A stretch of DNA of 64,000 nucleotides from Paenibacillus sp. Root52. Its GTDB lineage: Bacteria; Bacillota; Bacilli; Paenibacillales; Paenibacillaceae. The position numbers were made by a program, and so were the translations under genes. Of the stretch, positions 43,150 to 51,183 are shown one piece after another; position 1 is the first letter of the stretch, and every line of letters starts with the position of its first letter. Below the pieces are notes generated by a model. The model searched no databases and had not been told where the DNA came from. It saw only the letters and a list, made by a program, of their open reading frames with translations. The DNA lies in assembly GCF_001426865.1 (NCBI RefSeq), contig NZ_LMFO01000029.1, positions 186,001 through 250,000 of the forward strand. Reading direction: 5' to 3'.

Positions 43150-43205
43150 GTGGCTCTTACTAGAAACCGTAGGAACGTTGCCAGTTAAATAGGTGTGAGT
43201 AGATC

Positions 43206-43262
43206 GATGCTTTTAATCTCTGCATTCCTCTCGAGGGGGCAGGATTGAGAGCATCTTTTTTT
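43206..43262 (+). terminator. Intrinsic terminator of the secreted repeat protein
   Basis: gatgcttttaatc pairs with ggattgagagcatc (with G-U pairs) and ends in seven T residues. Confidence 0.82.
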
Positions 43263-43310
43263 ATGATTATAGGTAACAAATGAAGAGAAGACTCAGAACA
43301 GTCAGCTTTT

Positions 43311-43340
43311 TTGAATCCGGTGAACAGAACGATGTATAAT
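43311..43340 (+). promoter_or_regulatory. SigA promoter for the nitroreductase gene
   Basis: TTGAAT and a perfect TATAAT are 18 bases apart, about 100 bases upstream of the gene. Confidence 0.65.
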
Positions 43341-43442
43341 GAAGAAGCAACTTAACAGGTTGGCAGTTTTATATCAAATCATATGCTTGGTTTACAAGCT
43401 GTTACACCATAATTTAAACAAGAAAGCCTAGGAGGTTATGTT

Positions 43443-43994
43443 ATGAGCAAATCAATTCAGACAGAAAACGCGGTCATTGAGGCGATTAAAAATCGCCGGA
43501 CGGTCAAAAAGTTCAAAAAAGACGCGGTGCCAACAGACAAAATTATTGAATTATTAGATGCAGCCGTATGGGCTCCGAATCACAAACTGCGCGAACCTTG
43601 GCGGTTCCTTTTGTTTACTGGGGATGGCCGCAATAAGCTAGCTCAGGCTATTGATGCTGAGATGGGAGAAGATAATAAATTCTCAGCTAATATTAAGCAG
43701 GTTCCTGCGGTGATGTTGGTTGTACTGGAAGAGGATCCACGCCAAAATATTTGGGATGAAGATTTTGCTGCGGTTAGTGCGCTCGTACAGAACTTTCTAC
43801 TTGCAGCCTGGAGTGAAGAGATTGGCACATTCTGGGTAACGAAACCATTTTTATATGCTCCCAAATTTCGTAAACCGCTCGGTATTGAAGCAGGCGAAAA
43901 GATTATTGGCATGATTTATATGGGATACCCGGATGTTATTCCTTCAGCTAAAGAACGTACACCGGCAAAAGATAAGCTGACTCTATTTGAATAA
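43443..43994 (+). CDS. Nitroreductase family flavoprotein
   Basis: This 183-residue FMN protein has the family start AIKNRRTVKKFKKD (phosphate-binding Arg), AAVWAPNHKLREPWRF and the C-terminal IIGMIYMGYP. It is close in size to YdjA-type minimal nitroreductases. It would reduce nitro compounds or quinones with NAD(P)H in the cytoplasm, but the natural substrate is unknown. cctaggagg precedes the ATG and a SigA promoter lies upstream. Confidence 0.93.
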   Translation: MSKSIQTENAVIEAIKNRRTVKKFKKDAVPTDKIIELLDAAVWAPNHKLREPWRFLLFTGDGRNKLAQAIDAEMGEDNKFSANIKQVPAVMLVVLEEDPRQNIWDEDFAAVSALVQNFLLAAWSEEIGTFWVTKPFLYAPKFRKPLGIEAGEKIIGMIYMGYPDVIPSAKERTPAKDKLTLFE

Positions 43995-44288
43995 TCTATT
44001 TTCATAACGTAGGTTATGTAAAGTTGTTTATATTTTGTCGACGTTTGGTGAAGAATGAGGTGACACAAATCGCCCCAATTTACGCTGTTTTCCCTTCTAC
44101 ATGGGAATGCTACATAGGTTGAATTTATCCATTTATGGCAGAAACAATGACCCTATGGACAGTTTGTTTTCTTGGGTTTTGGTCGTAAACGTGTGTTCAT
44201 TCAATCTATCAGCAGGCGTAAATGGGGCTATTTGTTAATGTTTGAGTTGAACCGCCCCCTATTAACCATGTGGATTACGGCATTCATT
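43995..44288. other. Convergent gap with no recognised feature
   Basis: About 290 bases separate the nitroreductase gene and the 3' end of comM. I see no gene, no clear terminator and no repeat. Confidence 0.4.
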
Positions 44289-45893
44289 TTAAAAGATTTT
44301 AAGATCCAACTGACGATATTGAATGGCTTCAGCCACATGCGCAGTAACCACATTACCCTCATTTTCAAGATCAGCTATCGTCTGAGCCATCTTCATGATT
44401 CGATCATGTGCACGCATGCTTAGATTCATGGCCTGTAATGTATTTTGCAGCAATTGCTCTGCCTCCTGAGGTAGAACAATCATGCGGCGTAGCAATGCTC
44501 CAGAAAGCTGGCTATTCCAGTTAACACGTGTATGTACGTAACGTTTCTCTTGAAGCCGATGAGCGTGCATGACTTTGGCTTGCATCTCATTAGAGCCAAG
44601 AGATGGGGCAGCCTTACGCCATTCACCTGGAGGTGGAACTTCGACTTGAAGGTCGATTCGATCAAGCAAGGGGCCTGATATTTTGGCACGATATGCTGCA
44701 ACACGGGAAGGACTACAGATACAGCTAAGGTCATCGGTTTGTGCGGATAAATATCCACAAGGACACGGGTTCATAGAACAGGCGAGCATAAACTGCGCGG
44801 GAAACGTGAATACTGCCCTGGCTCGGCTAATCGTCACCGTTCGATCCTCCAATGGCTGACGCAATACCTCCAGCACTTGACGTTGGAACTCAGGTAGTTC
44901 ATCCAAAAACAAAATGCCACGATGTGCCAGACTTACTTCACCAGGCTTCGGAATACTGCCGCCACCAATCAATCCCGAAGTTGAGATGGTGTGATGAGGA
45001 GAACGGAATGGCCTTTGGCTGACGAGTCCTTGTGATATTTCTTTTAACTTACCTGCAGCACTTAAAATTTTGGTTACCTCAAGGGCTTCCTCTTCGGAAA
45101 GGGGAGGGAGAATGGTAGGTAGCCTTTTAATCAGCATCGTTTTGCCTGTGCCTGGTGGGCCAACAAGGAGAATATTATGCATGCCTGCAGCAGCAATCAT
45201 CAGTGCCCGTTTCACATGATGCTGCCCTAATACGTCGTGATAGTCCTCGAGTGAGGAGTCCTCTGGTTGTCCACCTTTATCCGGATCGATCACTTCTATT
45301 GCATCCTTAGACGATAACAAGTGGTTGTAGTCTTTCAAAATGAGTGGATGATTATTTGCTTTTGTTTCTACAGCGTTACCTTTACCAGATTCAATTTGCG
45401 GTATAACATCTTGCAGATGTCGAATCCCATACACCTTAATGCCTCGGATTAGAGCAGCCTCTGCCAGATTCTCCTTTGGCAGCAGGACAGAAGTGAAGCC
45501 GCCCCTTTTAGCAAGATCAACCATAGCAAGGATACCAGGTACTGAACGCACGGTGCCATCTAGAGCAAGCTCGCCAAGGATAAGCGTTCGTTCTTGTGGA
45601 GGGAGCATGAGTTGTCCACTAGTGACAAGCAGACCCAATGCAATAGCCAGATCAAAGGAAGAGCCTTCTTTGCGTAAATCAGCAGGAGCTAGGTTAATCG
45701 TAATTCGCTGTAGTGGGTACTGGAAACCACAATTTTTAATCGCTGCCCGGACACGCTCCACAGCCTCACGAATGGCTGAATCTGGTAGCCCAATAATGGC
45801 TGTCTGAGGTAACCCGTTTGATAAATCGGTTTCGACCTCAATCAATACGCCATCAATTCCGTACAAACAAGCACTATGTATCTTACCGTACAT
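44289..45893 (-). CDS. comM: ComM/YifB family AAA+ ATPase (Mg-chelatase-like)
   Basis: This 534-residue protein has an N-terminal Lon-like fold (IEVETDLSNGLPQTAIIGLP), then an Mg-chelatase-type AAA+ domain with Walker A GPPGTGKT, Walker B GILFLDELPEF and a C-terminal helical domain. ComM in proteobacteria is a branch-migration helicase used in natural transformation. A role here is likely in recombination of incoming DNA; dprA is encoded 4 kb away. gaggtg lies 11 bases before the ATG. The length is normal for the family. Confidence 0.94.
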   Translation of the reverse strand: MYGKIHSACLYGIDGVLIEVETDLSNGLPQTAIIGLPDSAIREAVERVRAAIKNCGFQYPLQRITINLAPADLRKEGSSFDLAIALGLLVTSGQLMLPPQERTLILGELALDGTVRSVPGILAMVDLAKRGGFTSVLLPKENLAEAALIRGIKVYGIRHLQDVIPQIESGKGNAVETKANNHPLILKDYNHLLSSKDAIEVIDPDKGGQPEDSSLEDYHDVLGQHHVKRALMIAAAGMHNILLVGPPGTGKTMLIKRLPTILPPLSEEEALEVTKILSAAGKLKEISQGLVSQRPFRSPHHTISTSGLIGGGSIPKPGEVSLAHRGILFLDELPEFQRQVLEVLRQPLEDRTVTISRARAVFTFPAQFMLACSMNPCPCGYLSAQTDDLSCICSPSRVAAYRAKISGPLLDRIDLQVEVPPPGEWRKAAPSLGSNEMQAKVMHAHRLQEKRYVHTRVNWNSQLSGALLRRMIVLPQEAEQLLQNTLQAMNLSMRAHDRIMKMAQTIADLENEGNVVTAHVAEAIQYRQLDLKIF

Positions 45894-46148
45894 AATAAAA
45901 GAAACACCTCACTTCGTTCTTGACTCTGCATAGCGCAGGCCAGTCTTCGAATTAAGGTGCTTCCTCATCTTCTATTATGCATTTTATATAAAAGAAATCA
46001 GGGCGTCAACTCAGGTGTTCGTCATGATGACATCGAACGAGATTCCTGATTCCTGAATTGTTATGAGATCAACCAGAAATTCTTCAGAGAATTACGAATG
46101 AAAACCAAACGTCTTATATATAAGGCATGCAAATGAAATATTAATGTT
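45894..46148. other. Spacer upstream of comM and downstream of ohr
   Basis: This 255-base spacer must contain the comM promoter and the end of the ohr transcript, both on the minus strand. I see a short direct repeat (gattcctgattcctga, near 46040) but no clear terminator or promoter. Confidence 0.35.
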
Positions 46149-46577
46149 TTAAAGTACGTTCAGTTCAACAACAATGTTTCCACGGGTTGCACGGGAATAA
46201 GGGCATGCTTGGTGAGCAGCTTCGACTAATTTTGCAGCAGTTTCTTTGTCTACACCTTTAGCTAAAACGTCTAGTGTAGCCGCGATTCCGAAACCGCCAT
46301 CTTCAACTTTACCAAAGTGGACCGTGGCCGTTACCTCAGTACCTTCAAGTTTAATTTTCTGCATACGAGCTACCATGTTGAGTGCACTGTCAAAACAAGC
46401 CGCGTAACCTGCTGCAAATAATTGCTCAGGATTCGTACCTTCACCACCAGCACCACCCATTTCTTTAGGGGTACGTACGTCTAATCGAAGTTCAGGACTA
46501 GAGGATTCTACATAACCGTTACGTCCGCCTACGGCTCTAACTGTCGTTTCATACATTTTTTGTTGAATCGTCAACAT
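46149..46577 (-). CDS. ohr: Organic hydroperoxide resistance protein Ohr
   Basis: This 142-residue OsmC-family thiol peroxidase has catalytic Cys61 (GYAACFDSAL) and resolving Cys125 (ACPYSRATRGN). It detoxifies organic hydroperoxides in the cytoplasm using lipoylated partners. The ATG at 46577 follows gaggag; an upstream frame extension of 8 codons is possible. It is divergent from ohrR, and an OhrR-type operator lies between. Confidence 0.95.
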   Translation of the reverse strand: MLTIQQKMYETTVRAVGGRNGYVESSSPELRLDVRTPKEMGGAGGEGTNPEQLFAAGYAACFDSALNMVARMQKIKLEGTEVTATVHFGKVEDGGFGIAATLDVLAKGVDKETAAKLVEAAHQACPYSRATRGNIVVELNVL

Positions 46578-46611
46578 ATCATTCCACTCCTCTGCAAACA
46601 ATTATATTTTA

Positions 46612-46626
46612 TACAATTTAATTTAA
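46612..46626 (-). promoter_or_regulatory. OhrR operator
   Basis: On the minus strand TTAAATTAAATTGTA matches the B. subtilis OhrR site (TACAATTAAATTGTA type) with two mismatches. It sits just downstream of the ohr -10 box, a repressing position. Confidence 0.65.
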
Positions 46627-46634
46627 CACTATTA

Positions 46635-46663
46635 AATATAAAAGTAAAATAATTTGTGCTCAA
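46635..46663 (-). promoter_or_regulatory. SigA promoter for ohr
   Basis: On the minus strand TTGAGC (46663-46658) and TATATT (46640-46635) are 17 bases apart, followed by the operator. Confidence 0.6.
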
Positions 46664-46801
46664 TTATTCTGTTTTTTTTCTAATTTGTGATAAGATAGAT
46701 CTAGAGTTTCTAATCATTTGCAACTTCAAGTAGCTAACTTAGGCGTGAAAATGCGGATTAATTAGGAATTGAATGCACAATTAGGCAGGTGAGATCAAGA
46801 T

Positions 46802-47257
46802 ATGCAGAATGATTCATTGAAGTTGGATAACCAATTATGCTTTGCCATATATGCTTGTTCACGGGAGATTACCAAGATGTACCAGCCTTATCTAGAGGTG
46901 CTGGGTGTAACATACTCACAGTATTTAGTGCTGATGGTGCTATGGGAGCGTGAAGAATGTACGGTGAAAGAAATCGGGGAGGCGCTTTATCTCGATTCGG
47001 GGACATTGACTCCTCTGCTGAAACGCTTGCAATCTGCAGGTCACATCCATCGTGAACGTTCAGCGCAGGATGAGCGTAAAGTGCTTATTACATTAACCGA
47101 CTCAGGTAGGGAATTACGGAACAAAGCTTTGGCTATACCGTCCTCGATCCAAGGAGATGCTTGTTTGAATAGTACCGAGTTTGAGGCTTTGCTAGGACAG
47201 TTCAAAGGGCTTTTGCATAAGGTGCATGAGACCAATATGAAAGAGTCCAGAAAATAA
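46802..47257 (+). CDS. ohrR: OhrR, MarR-family peroxide-sensing repressor
   Basis: This 151-residue winged-helix repressor has the sensing cysteine at position 13 in DNQLCFAIYACSREI, aligned with Cys15 of B. subtilis OhrR. A second Cys19 is nearby. The recognition helix region is SGTLTPLLKRLQ and the wing DERKVLITLT. Organic hydroperoxides oxidise the cysteine and release the repressor from the ohr operator. The gene is divergent to ohr, so both share the control region. Confidence 0.94.
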   Translation: MQNDSLKLDNQLCFAIYACSREITKMYQPYLEVLGVTYSQYLVLMVLWEREECTVKEIGEALYLDSGTLTPLLKRLQSAGHIHRERSAQDERKVLITLTDSGRELRNKALAIPSSIQGDACLNSTEFEALLGQFKGLLHKVHETNMKESRK

Positions 47258-47274
47258 CCACCAAAATGATGACG

Positions 47275-47303
47275 AACCTTCGACATATTAGTCGGAGGTT
47301 TTT
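47275..47303 (+). terminator. Intrinsic terminator of ohrR
   Basis: aaccttcgac pairs with gtcggaggtt over a 6-base loop and is followed by a short T-run. Confidence 0.82.
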
Positions 47304-47379
47304 CCATTTATATCCAAGCATTCGCTAAATGGGATGATATCCATATCAAAATGCTGTCTATTAACCATTAATTTTTTAA

Positions 47380-47407
47380 GGAAAGCGTTTTAAAAACGTG
47401 TTACAAT
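47380..47407 (+). promoter_or_regulatory. cre-like site overlapping the sucC promoter
   Basis: GGAAAGCGTTTTAA (47380-47393) resembles CcpA cre sites. TACAAT (47402-47407) is the likely -10, so the -35 region falls inside the site. Glucose repression of sucCD is inferred. Confidence 0.45.
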
Positions 47408-47498
47408 GAATTGGGTTTAAGTAAAAATAGTCAACATTTGTCTTTTGTTAGTCAACCAACCCGCCTTGTTGCAGTCATGTTGATAGGAGGATTCGAGA

Positions 47499-48659
47499 AT
47501 GAATATCCATGAATATCAAGGAAAAGAAGTACTGAAACAGTATGGAGTTGCCGTTCCTAATGGAAAGGTTGCTTATACAGTCGATGAAGCGGTCGCGGCC
47601 GCAGAGGCACTGGGCAGTCCGGTGACTGTAGTCAAAGCGCAAATTCACGCAGGTGGCCGGGGTAAAGCCGGCGGTGTGAAAGTGGCGAAGAGCACGGATG
47701 AGGTTCGTGCGTATGCATCTGAAATTTTGGGGAAAGTGTTGGTTACACACCAAACTGGACCTGAAGGTAAAGAAGTGAAGCGTCTTCTGATTGAAGAAGG
47801 ATGCGATATCCGCAAAGAGTACTATGTGGGTGTTGTTGTGGATCGCGCTACGGGACGTGTCGTTATGATGGCTTCCGAAGAGGGCGGTACGGAGATCGAA
47901 GAAGTGGCTGAAGCTACACCTGAGAAAATTTTCAAAGAAATCGTTGATCCTGCAATCGGATTGCAAGTGTTCCAAGCACGTAAACTGGCTTACAGCATTA
48001 ATATTCCAAATGAATTGGTTAACAAAGCTGTGAAGTTCATGTTAGCGTTGTACAAAGCATTTGTCGAAAAAGATTGCTCCATCGCTGAGATTAACCCTCT
48101 TGTTGTTACAGGAGATGGAAACGTTATCGCACTGGATGCGAAACTCAATTTTGACTCCAATGCGCTGTTCCGTCACAAAGACATTTTGGAACTTCGTGAT
48201 CTGGATGAAGAAGACGAAAAAGAAATCGAAGCTTCGAAATACGACCTCAGCTACATAGCGCTGGATGGAAACATCGGCTGTATGGTTAATGGTGCGGGAC
48301 TTGCGATGGCAACGATGGACATTATCAAATATTATGGAGGCGACCCAGCCAACTTCCTTGATGTTGGGGGCGGTGCGACAACGGAGAAAGTGACAGAAGC
48401 GTTTAAGATCATTCTGTCCGATGCTAAAGTTGCAGGTATCTTCGTTAATATTTTCGGCGGCATCATGCGCTGTGATGTCATTGCCAATGGTGTGGTTGAG
48501 GCTGCGAAGCAGCTTGGACTTACGAAACCACTGGTTGTCCGTCTTGAAGGAACGAATGTGGAGCTTGGTAAGCGTATTTTGGGTGAATCTGGCCTAAATA
48601 TCGTACCAGCTGACTCCATGGCCGATGGTGCACAGAAAATTGTTGCCCTCGTGAAGTAA
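47499..48659 (+). CDS. sucC: Succinyl-CoA synthetase beta subunit
   Basis: This 386-residue ATP-grasp subunit works with SucD to make succinate, CoA and ATP or GTP in the citric acid cycle. MNIHEYQGKEVLKQYGV, AQIHAGGRGKAGGVK and the C-terminal GTNVELGKRIL are characteristic. ataggagga precedes the ATG. sucD follows after 99 bases containing two hairpins. Confidence 0.98.
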   Translation: MNIHEYQGKEVLKQYGVAVPNGKVAYTVDEAVAAAEALGSPVTVVKAQIHAGGRGKAGGVKVAKSTDEVRAYASEILGKVLVTHQTGPEGKEVKRLLIEEGCDIRKEYYVGVVVDRATGRVVMMASEEGGTEIEEVAEATPEKIFKEIVDPAIGLQVFQARKLAYSINIPNELVNKAVKFMLALYKAFVEKDCSIAEINPLVVTGDGNVIALDAKLNFDSNALFRHKDILELRDLDEEDEKEIEASKYDLSYIALDGNIGCMVNGAGLAMATMDIIKYYGGDPANFLDVGGGATTEKVTEAFKIILSDAKVAGIFVNIFGGIMRCDVIANGVVEAAKQLGLTKPLVVRLEGTNVELGKRILGESGLNIVPADSMADGAQKIVALVK

Positions 48660-48670
48660 GCTCATTCCTG

Positions 48671-48728
48671 GGAAGGTTGCACCCAAGTAGTGCAACAAAC
48701 TTCCTTAGTACCGGAGCTGTCCGGTACT
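48671..48728 (+). other. Two hairpins between sucC and sucD
   Basis: ggaag-gttgcac pairs with gtgcaac-cttcc (48671-48704), and agtaccgga pairs with tccggtact (48707-48728, GCTG loop). Neither has a T-run. They may stabilise or process the two-gene mRNA. Confidence 0.7.
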
Positions 48729-48758
48729 TGAAAAATAACCGTAAGGATGTGAAGCAAC

Positions 48759-49688
48759 GTGAGTATTTTGATTGATAAAAATACAAAAGTCATTACGCAA
48801 GGCATTACGGGTTCAACGGGAATGTTCCACACGAAGGGCGCATTGGACTACGGAACCCAGATGGTAGGCGGTGTTACTCCGGGTAAAGGCGGAACCAATG
48901 TTGATATCACACTGGAAGATGGCCAAGTGGTGAGTCTCCCGGTATTCAATACAGTGCAGGAAGCGAAGGAAGCGACTGGCGCAACAGCGAGCGTCATTTA
49001 TGTTCCCCCAGCTTTCGCAGCAGATTCAATCATGGAAGCTGTAGATGCAGAGCTGGATCTTGTCATCTGTATCACAGAAGGTATTCCTGTGCTTGATATG
49101 GTTAAGGTAGATCGTTTTATGGAAGGTAAAAATACCGTCCTGATCGGCCCTAACTGTCCAGGTGTTATTACACCAGGCGAATGTAAAATCGGAATTATGC
49201 CAGGATACATCCATATGCCTGGACATGTTGGTGTCGTTTCCCGTAGTGGAACATTGACGTATGAAGCTGTACATCAACTCACCACTCGTGGCATTGGACA
49301 ATCCTCTGCTGTCGGAATTGGTGGAGACCCTGTTAAGGGCTCTGAGTTTATTGATATTCTCAAACGGTTCAATGAAGATCCGCAGACTCATGCAGTCATT
49401 ATGATTGGTGAGATTGGTGGTACTGCTGAAGAGGATGCAGCAGAATGGGTGGCAGCTAACATGACCAAACCTGTTGTAGGGTTCATCGGTGGTGTTACAG
49501 CTCCTCCAGGCAAACGTATGGGTCACGCTGGCGCAATCATTTCTGGTGGTAAAGGTACGGCTAAGGAAAAAATTGCGAAGCTTGAATCTTGCGGTATCAA
49601 GGTTGCGCCTACGCCAGCCGAGATGGGATCTACACTTGTCAGTGTGCTTGAAGAACGTGGTATCCTGAATTTGTGCACGACACATTAA
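48759..49688 (+). CDS. sucD: Succinyl-CoA synthetase alpha subunit
   Basis: This 309-residue subunit binds CoA and carries the phosphorylated histidine (in GHAGAIISGG). TGSTGMFHTKGALDYG and IGPNCPGVITPGECKIG are typical. It starts at GTG after gtaaggatgtg. It forms the enzyme with SucC. A short -10-like box lies just past the stop codon. Confidence 0.98.
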   Translation: MSILIDKNTKVITQGITGSTGMFHTKGALDYGTQMVGGVTPGKGGTNVDITLEDGQVVSLPVFNTVQEAKEATGATASVIYVPPAFAADSIMEAVDAELDLVICITEGIPVLDMVKVDRFMEGKNTVLIGPNCPGVITPGECKIGIMPGYIHMPGHVGVVSRSGTLTYEAVHQLTTRGIGQSSAVGIGGDPVKGSEFIDILKRFNEDPQTHAVIMIGEIGGTAEEDAAEWVAANMTKPVVGFIGGVTAPPGKRMGHAGAIISGGKGTAKEKIAKLESCGIKVAPTPAEMGSTLVSVLEERGILNLCTTH

Positions 49689-49811
49689 TTCTTTTCCGTT
49701 ATAATAGAAGAAACGGTACAGGAAACTCGTTTTCCAGGTAACCGGCTTTGTGAATACGGAAAAGGTAAGCAACCTTTTGTCCTAATTAAGGGCGAAGGGT
49801 TGCTTTTTTGC
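49677..49811 (+). ncRNA. Candidate small RNA or attenuated leader before dprA
   Basis: ACGACA (49677-49682) and TATAAT (49700-49705), 17 bases apart, would start RNA near 49712. The RNA folds with ggaaa/ttttcc and ends at the 16-bp terminator (49767-49809). It could be an independent small RNA, a sucD 3' end, or a leader that attenuates dprA. No known riboswitch core is recognised. Confidence 0.35.
49767..49809 (+). terminator. Strong terminator between sucD and dprA
   Basis: aagcaaccttttgtcc pairs with gggcgaagggttgctt over a 7-base loop and is followed by T-rich sequence. Confidence 0.88.
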
Positions 49812-49936
49812 GTTTTTTTACTCGGCTTACTCGTGAGAAGAGAGAGATTCTTTTTAGAGTAAACGCTTGCAATCCGTTGTCACAGCCTACACAATATGAG
49901 GGAAGAACTTCTTCCCGAACCGGGAGGTTTTTGTTT

Positions 49937-51067
49937 ATGGAGGAGAGATGGGTTTTATTTGGTTTGCATGAGATGGATGGGGTCGGTAAAAAAACGATCG
50001 CGAAGTTATTATCTGGACAGCATAAGCTCCAAGAGCTATTAGATTATACGGAAGCCGATTGGTTGCAGGCGGGTCTGAGGAAGGATCAGGCGCATCGCCT
50101 TTCGGTGCATTTTGACCTTGACTGGATAGAGCAAAAACGCGAGAACGTTTACAAACAGGGGATTGAGGTTATAACTTATCTGGATTCCAATTACCCTATA
50201 TTAATGAAGGAAACCGTTCAGCCTCCATGGGTATTATATGGTCGTGGAGATATGCAGCTGCTGCATTCTAAGTCCATCGCGATGGTAGGTACCCGTATGC
50301 CGACTGTATATGGTCGTAAAGTTGGAGAGCGACTGGCCGAGGAATTGTGCAAGGCAGGCTTGACCATTGTCAGTGGACTGGCTAGAGGTATTGATAGCGT
50401 GTGTCATGATGCTGCTTTGCGTGCAGGTGGCAAAACGATTGCAGTATTCGGAACAGGCATAGATTCGATCTATCCGCCTGAAAATAATAGTTTGGCTGAA
50501 CGCATTGCCGAAACGGGTCTACTTTTGTCAGAATACCCTCCAGGTACTCGAGCTCACCAGGGATTGTTTCCCGAACGGAACCGAATTATTGCTGGCTTAA
50601 GTCTAGGGACGTTGGTGGTAGAAGCTGACATTCGTAGTGGCTCACTCATAACGGCTGATGCAGCATTGGATGCGGGTAGAGATGTATTTGCAGTGCCAGG
50701 TCCTATTACATCGCCTAAGAGCAGAGGGTCACATAATCTCATTCGACAGGGCGCAAAATTGGTCACTTCTGCAGCCGATCTGTTAGAAGAGTATCAAATG
50801 GACTTGCCAAATCCCGAACAAGTTCCTTACAATAGAGGACGTTCGACGCAAAATAAACAGTCTGTTACAGCGGGAATGTTTCCTCCGGCAACCCTCTCTT
50901 CGGACGAGCAGAGAGTAATCGCCATACTGGAACAGGAGGAACAGTCCTTAGATCAACTTGTTGAACGGCTTAGTTGGGATTTTGGACATTTGCATTCAGT
51001 TCTGTTATCTTTAATCATAAAAAAGCAGATTAGCCAATTACCTGGAACTAGATATGCAAGGGTATGA
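49937..51067 (+). CDS. dprA: DNA-processing protein DprA (Smf)
   Basis: This 376-residue protein loads RecA on incoming single-stranded DNA during transformation. A helical N-terminal domain is followed by the Rossmann fold with SGLARGIDS, FGTGIDSIYPPEN and IIAGLS, and a C-terminal winged-helix-like part (about 305-375). The ATG at 49937 follows cgggagg; a frame extends 43 codons upstream through the terminator, so it is not real. A cre-like AGTAAACGCTTGCA (49858-49871) lies upstream. It pairs functionally with ComM. Confidence 0.95.
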   Translation: MEERWVLFGLHEMDGVGKKTIAKLLSGQHKLQELLDYTEADWLQAGLRKDQAHRLSVHFDLDWIEQKRENVYKQGIEVITYLDSNYPILMKETVQPPWVLYGRGDMQLLHSKSIAMVGTRMPTVYGRKVGERLAEELCKAGLTIVSGLARGIDSVCHDAALRAGGKTIAVFGTGIDSIYPPENNSLAERIAETGLLLSEYPPGTRAHQGLFPERNRIIAGLSLGTLVVEADIRSGSLITADAALDAGRDVFAVPGPITSPKSRGSHNLIRQGAKLVTSAADLLEEYQMDLPNPEQVPYNRGRSTQNKQSVTAGMFPPATLSSDEQRVIAILEQEEQSLDQLVERLSWDFGHLHSVLLSLIIKKQISQLPGTRYARV

Positions 51068-51183
51068 CGATGCTGTGACGTATGCAGCGTGTGAATATAG
51101 ATTATTAACGGAAGTTAACGGCTATGATGAGCATTACTATGAATTGGAACCAAGCAGTTTCATGACTGAGAGGAGATGGACCT

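Noticed and set aside
49026..49772. 248-codon minus-strand frame opposite sucD
   Set aside because: It lies almost wholly antisense to a well-conserved gene and has no recognisable domain or start site.
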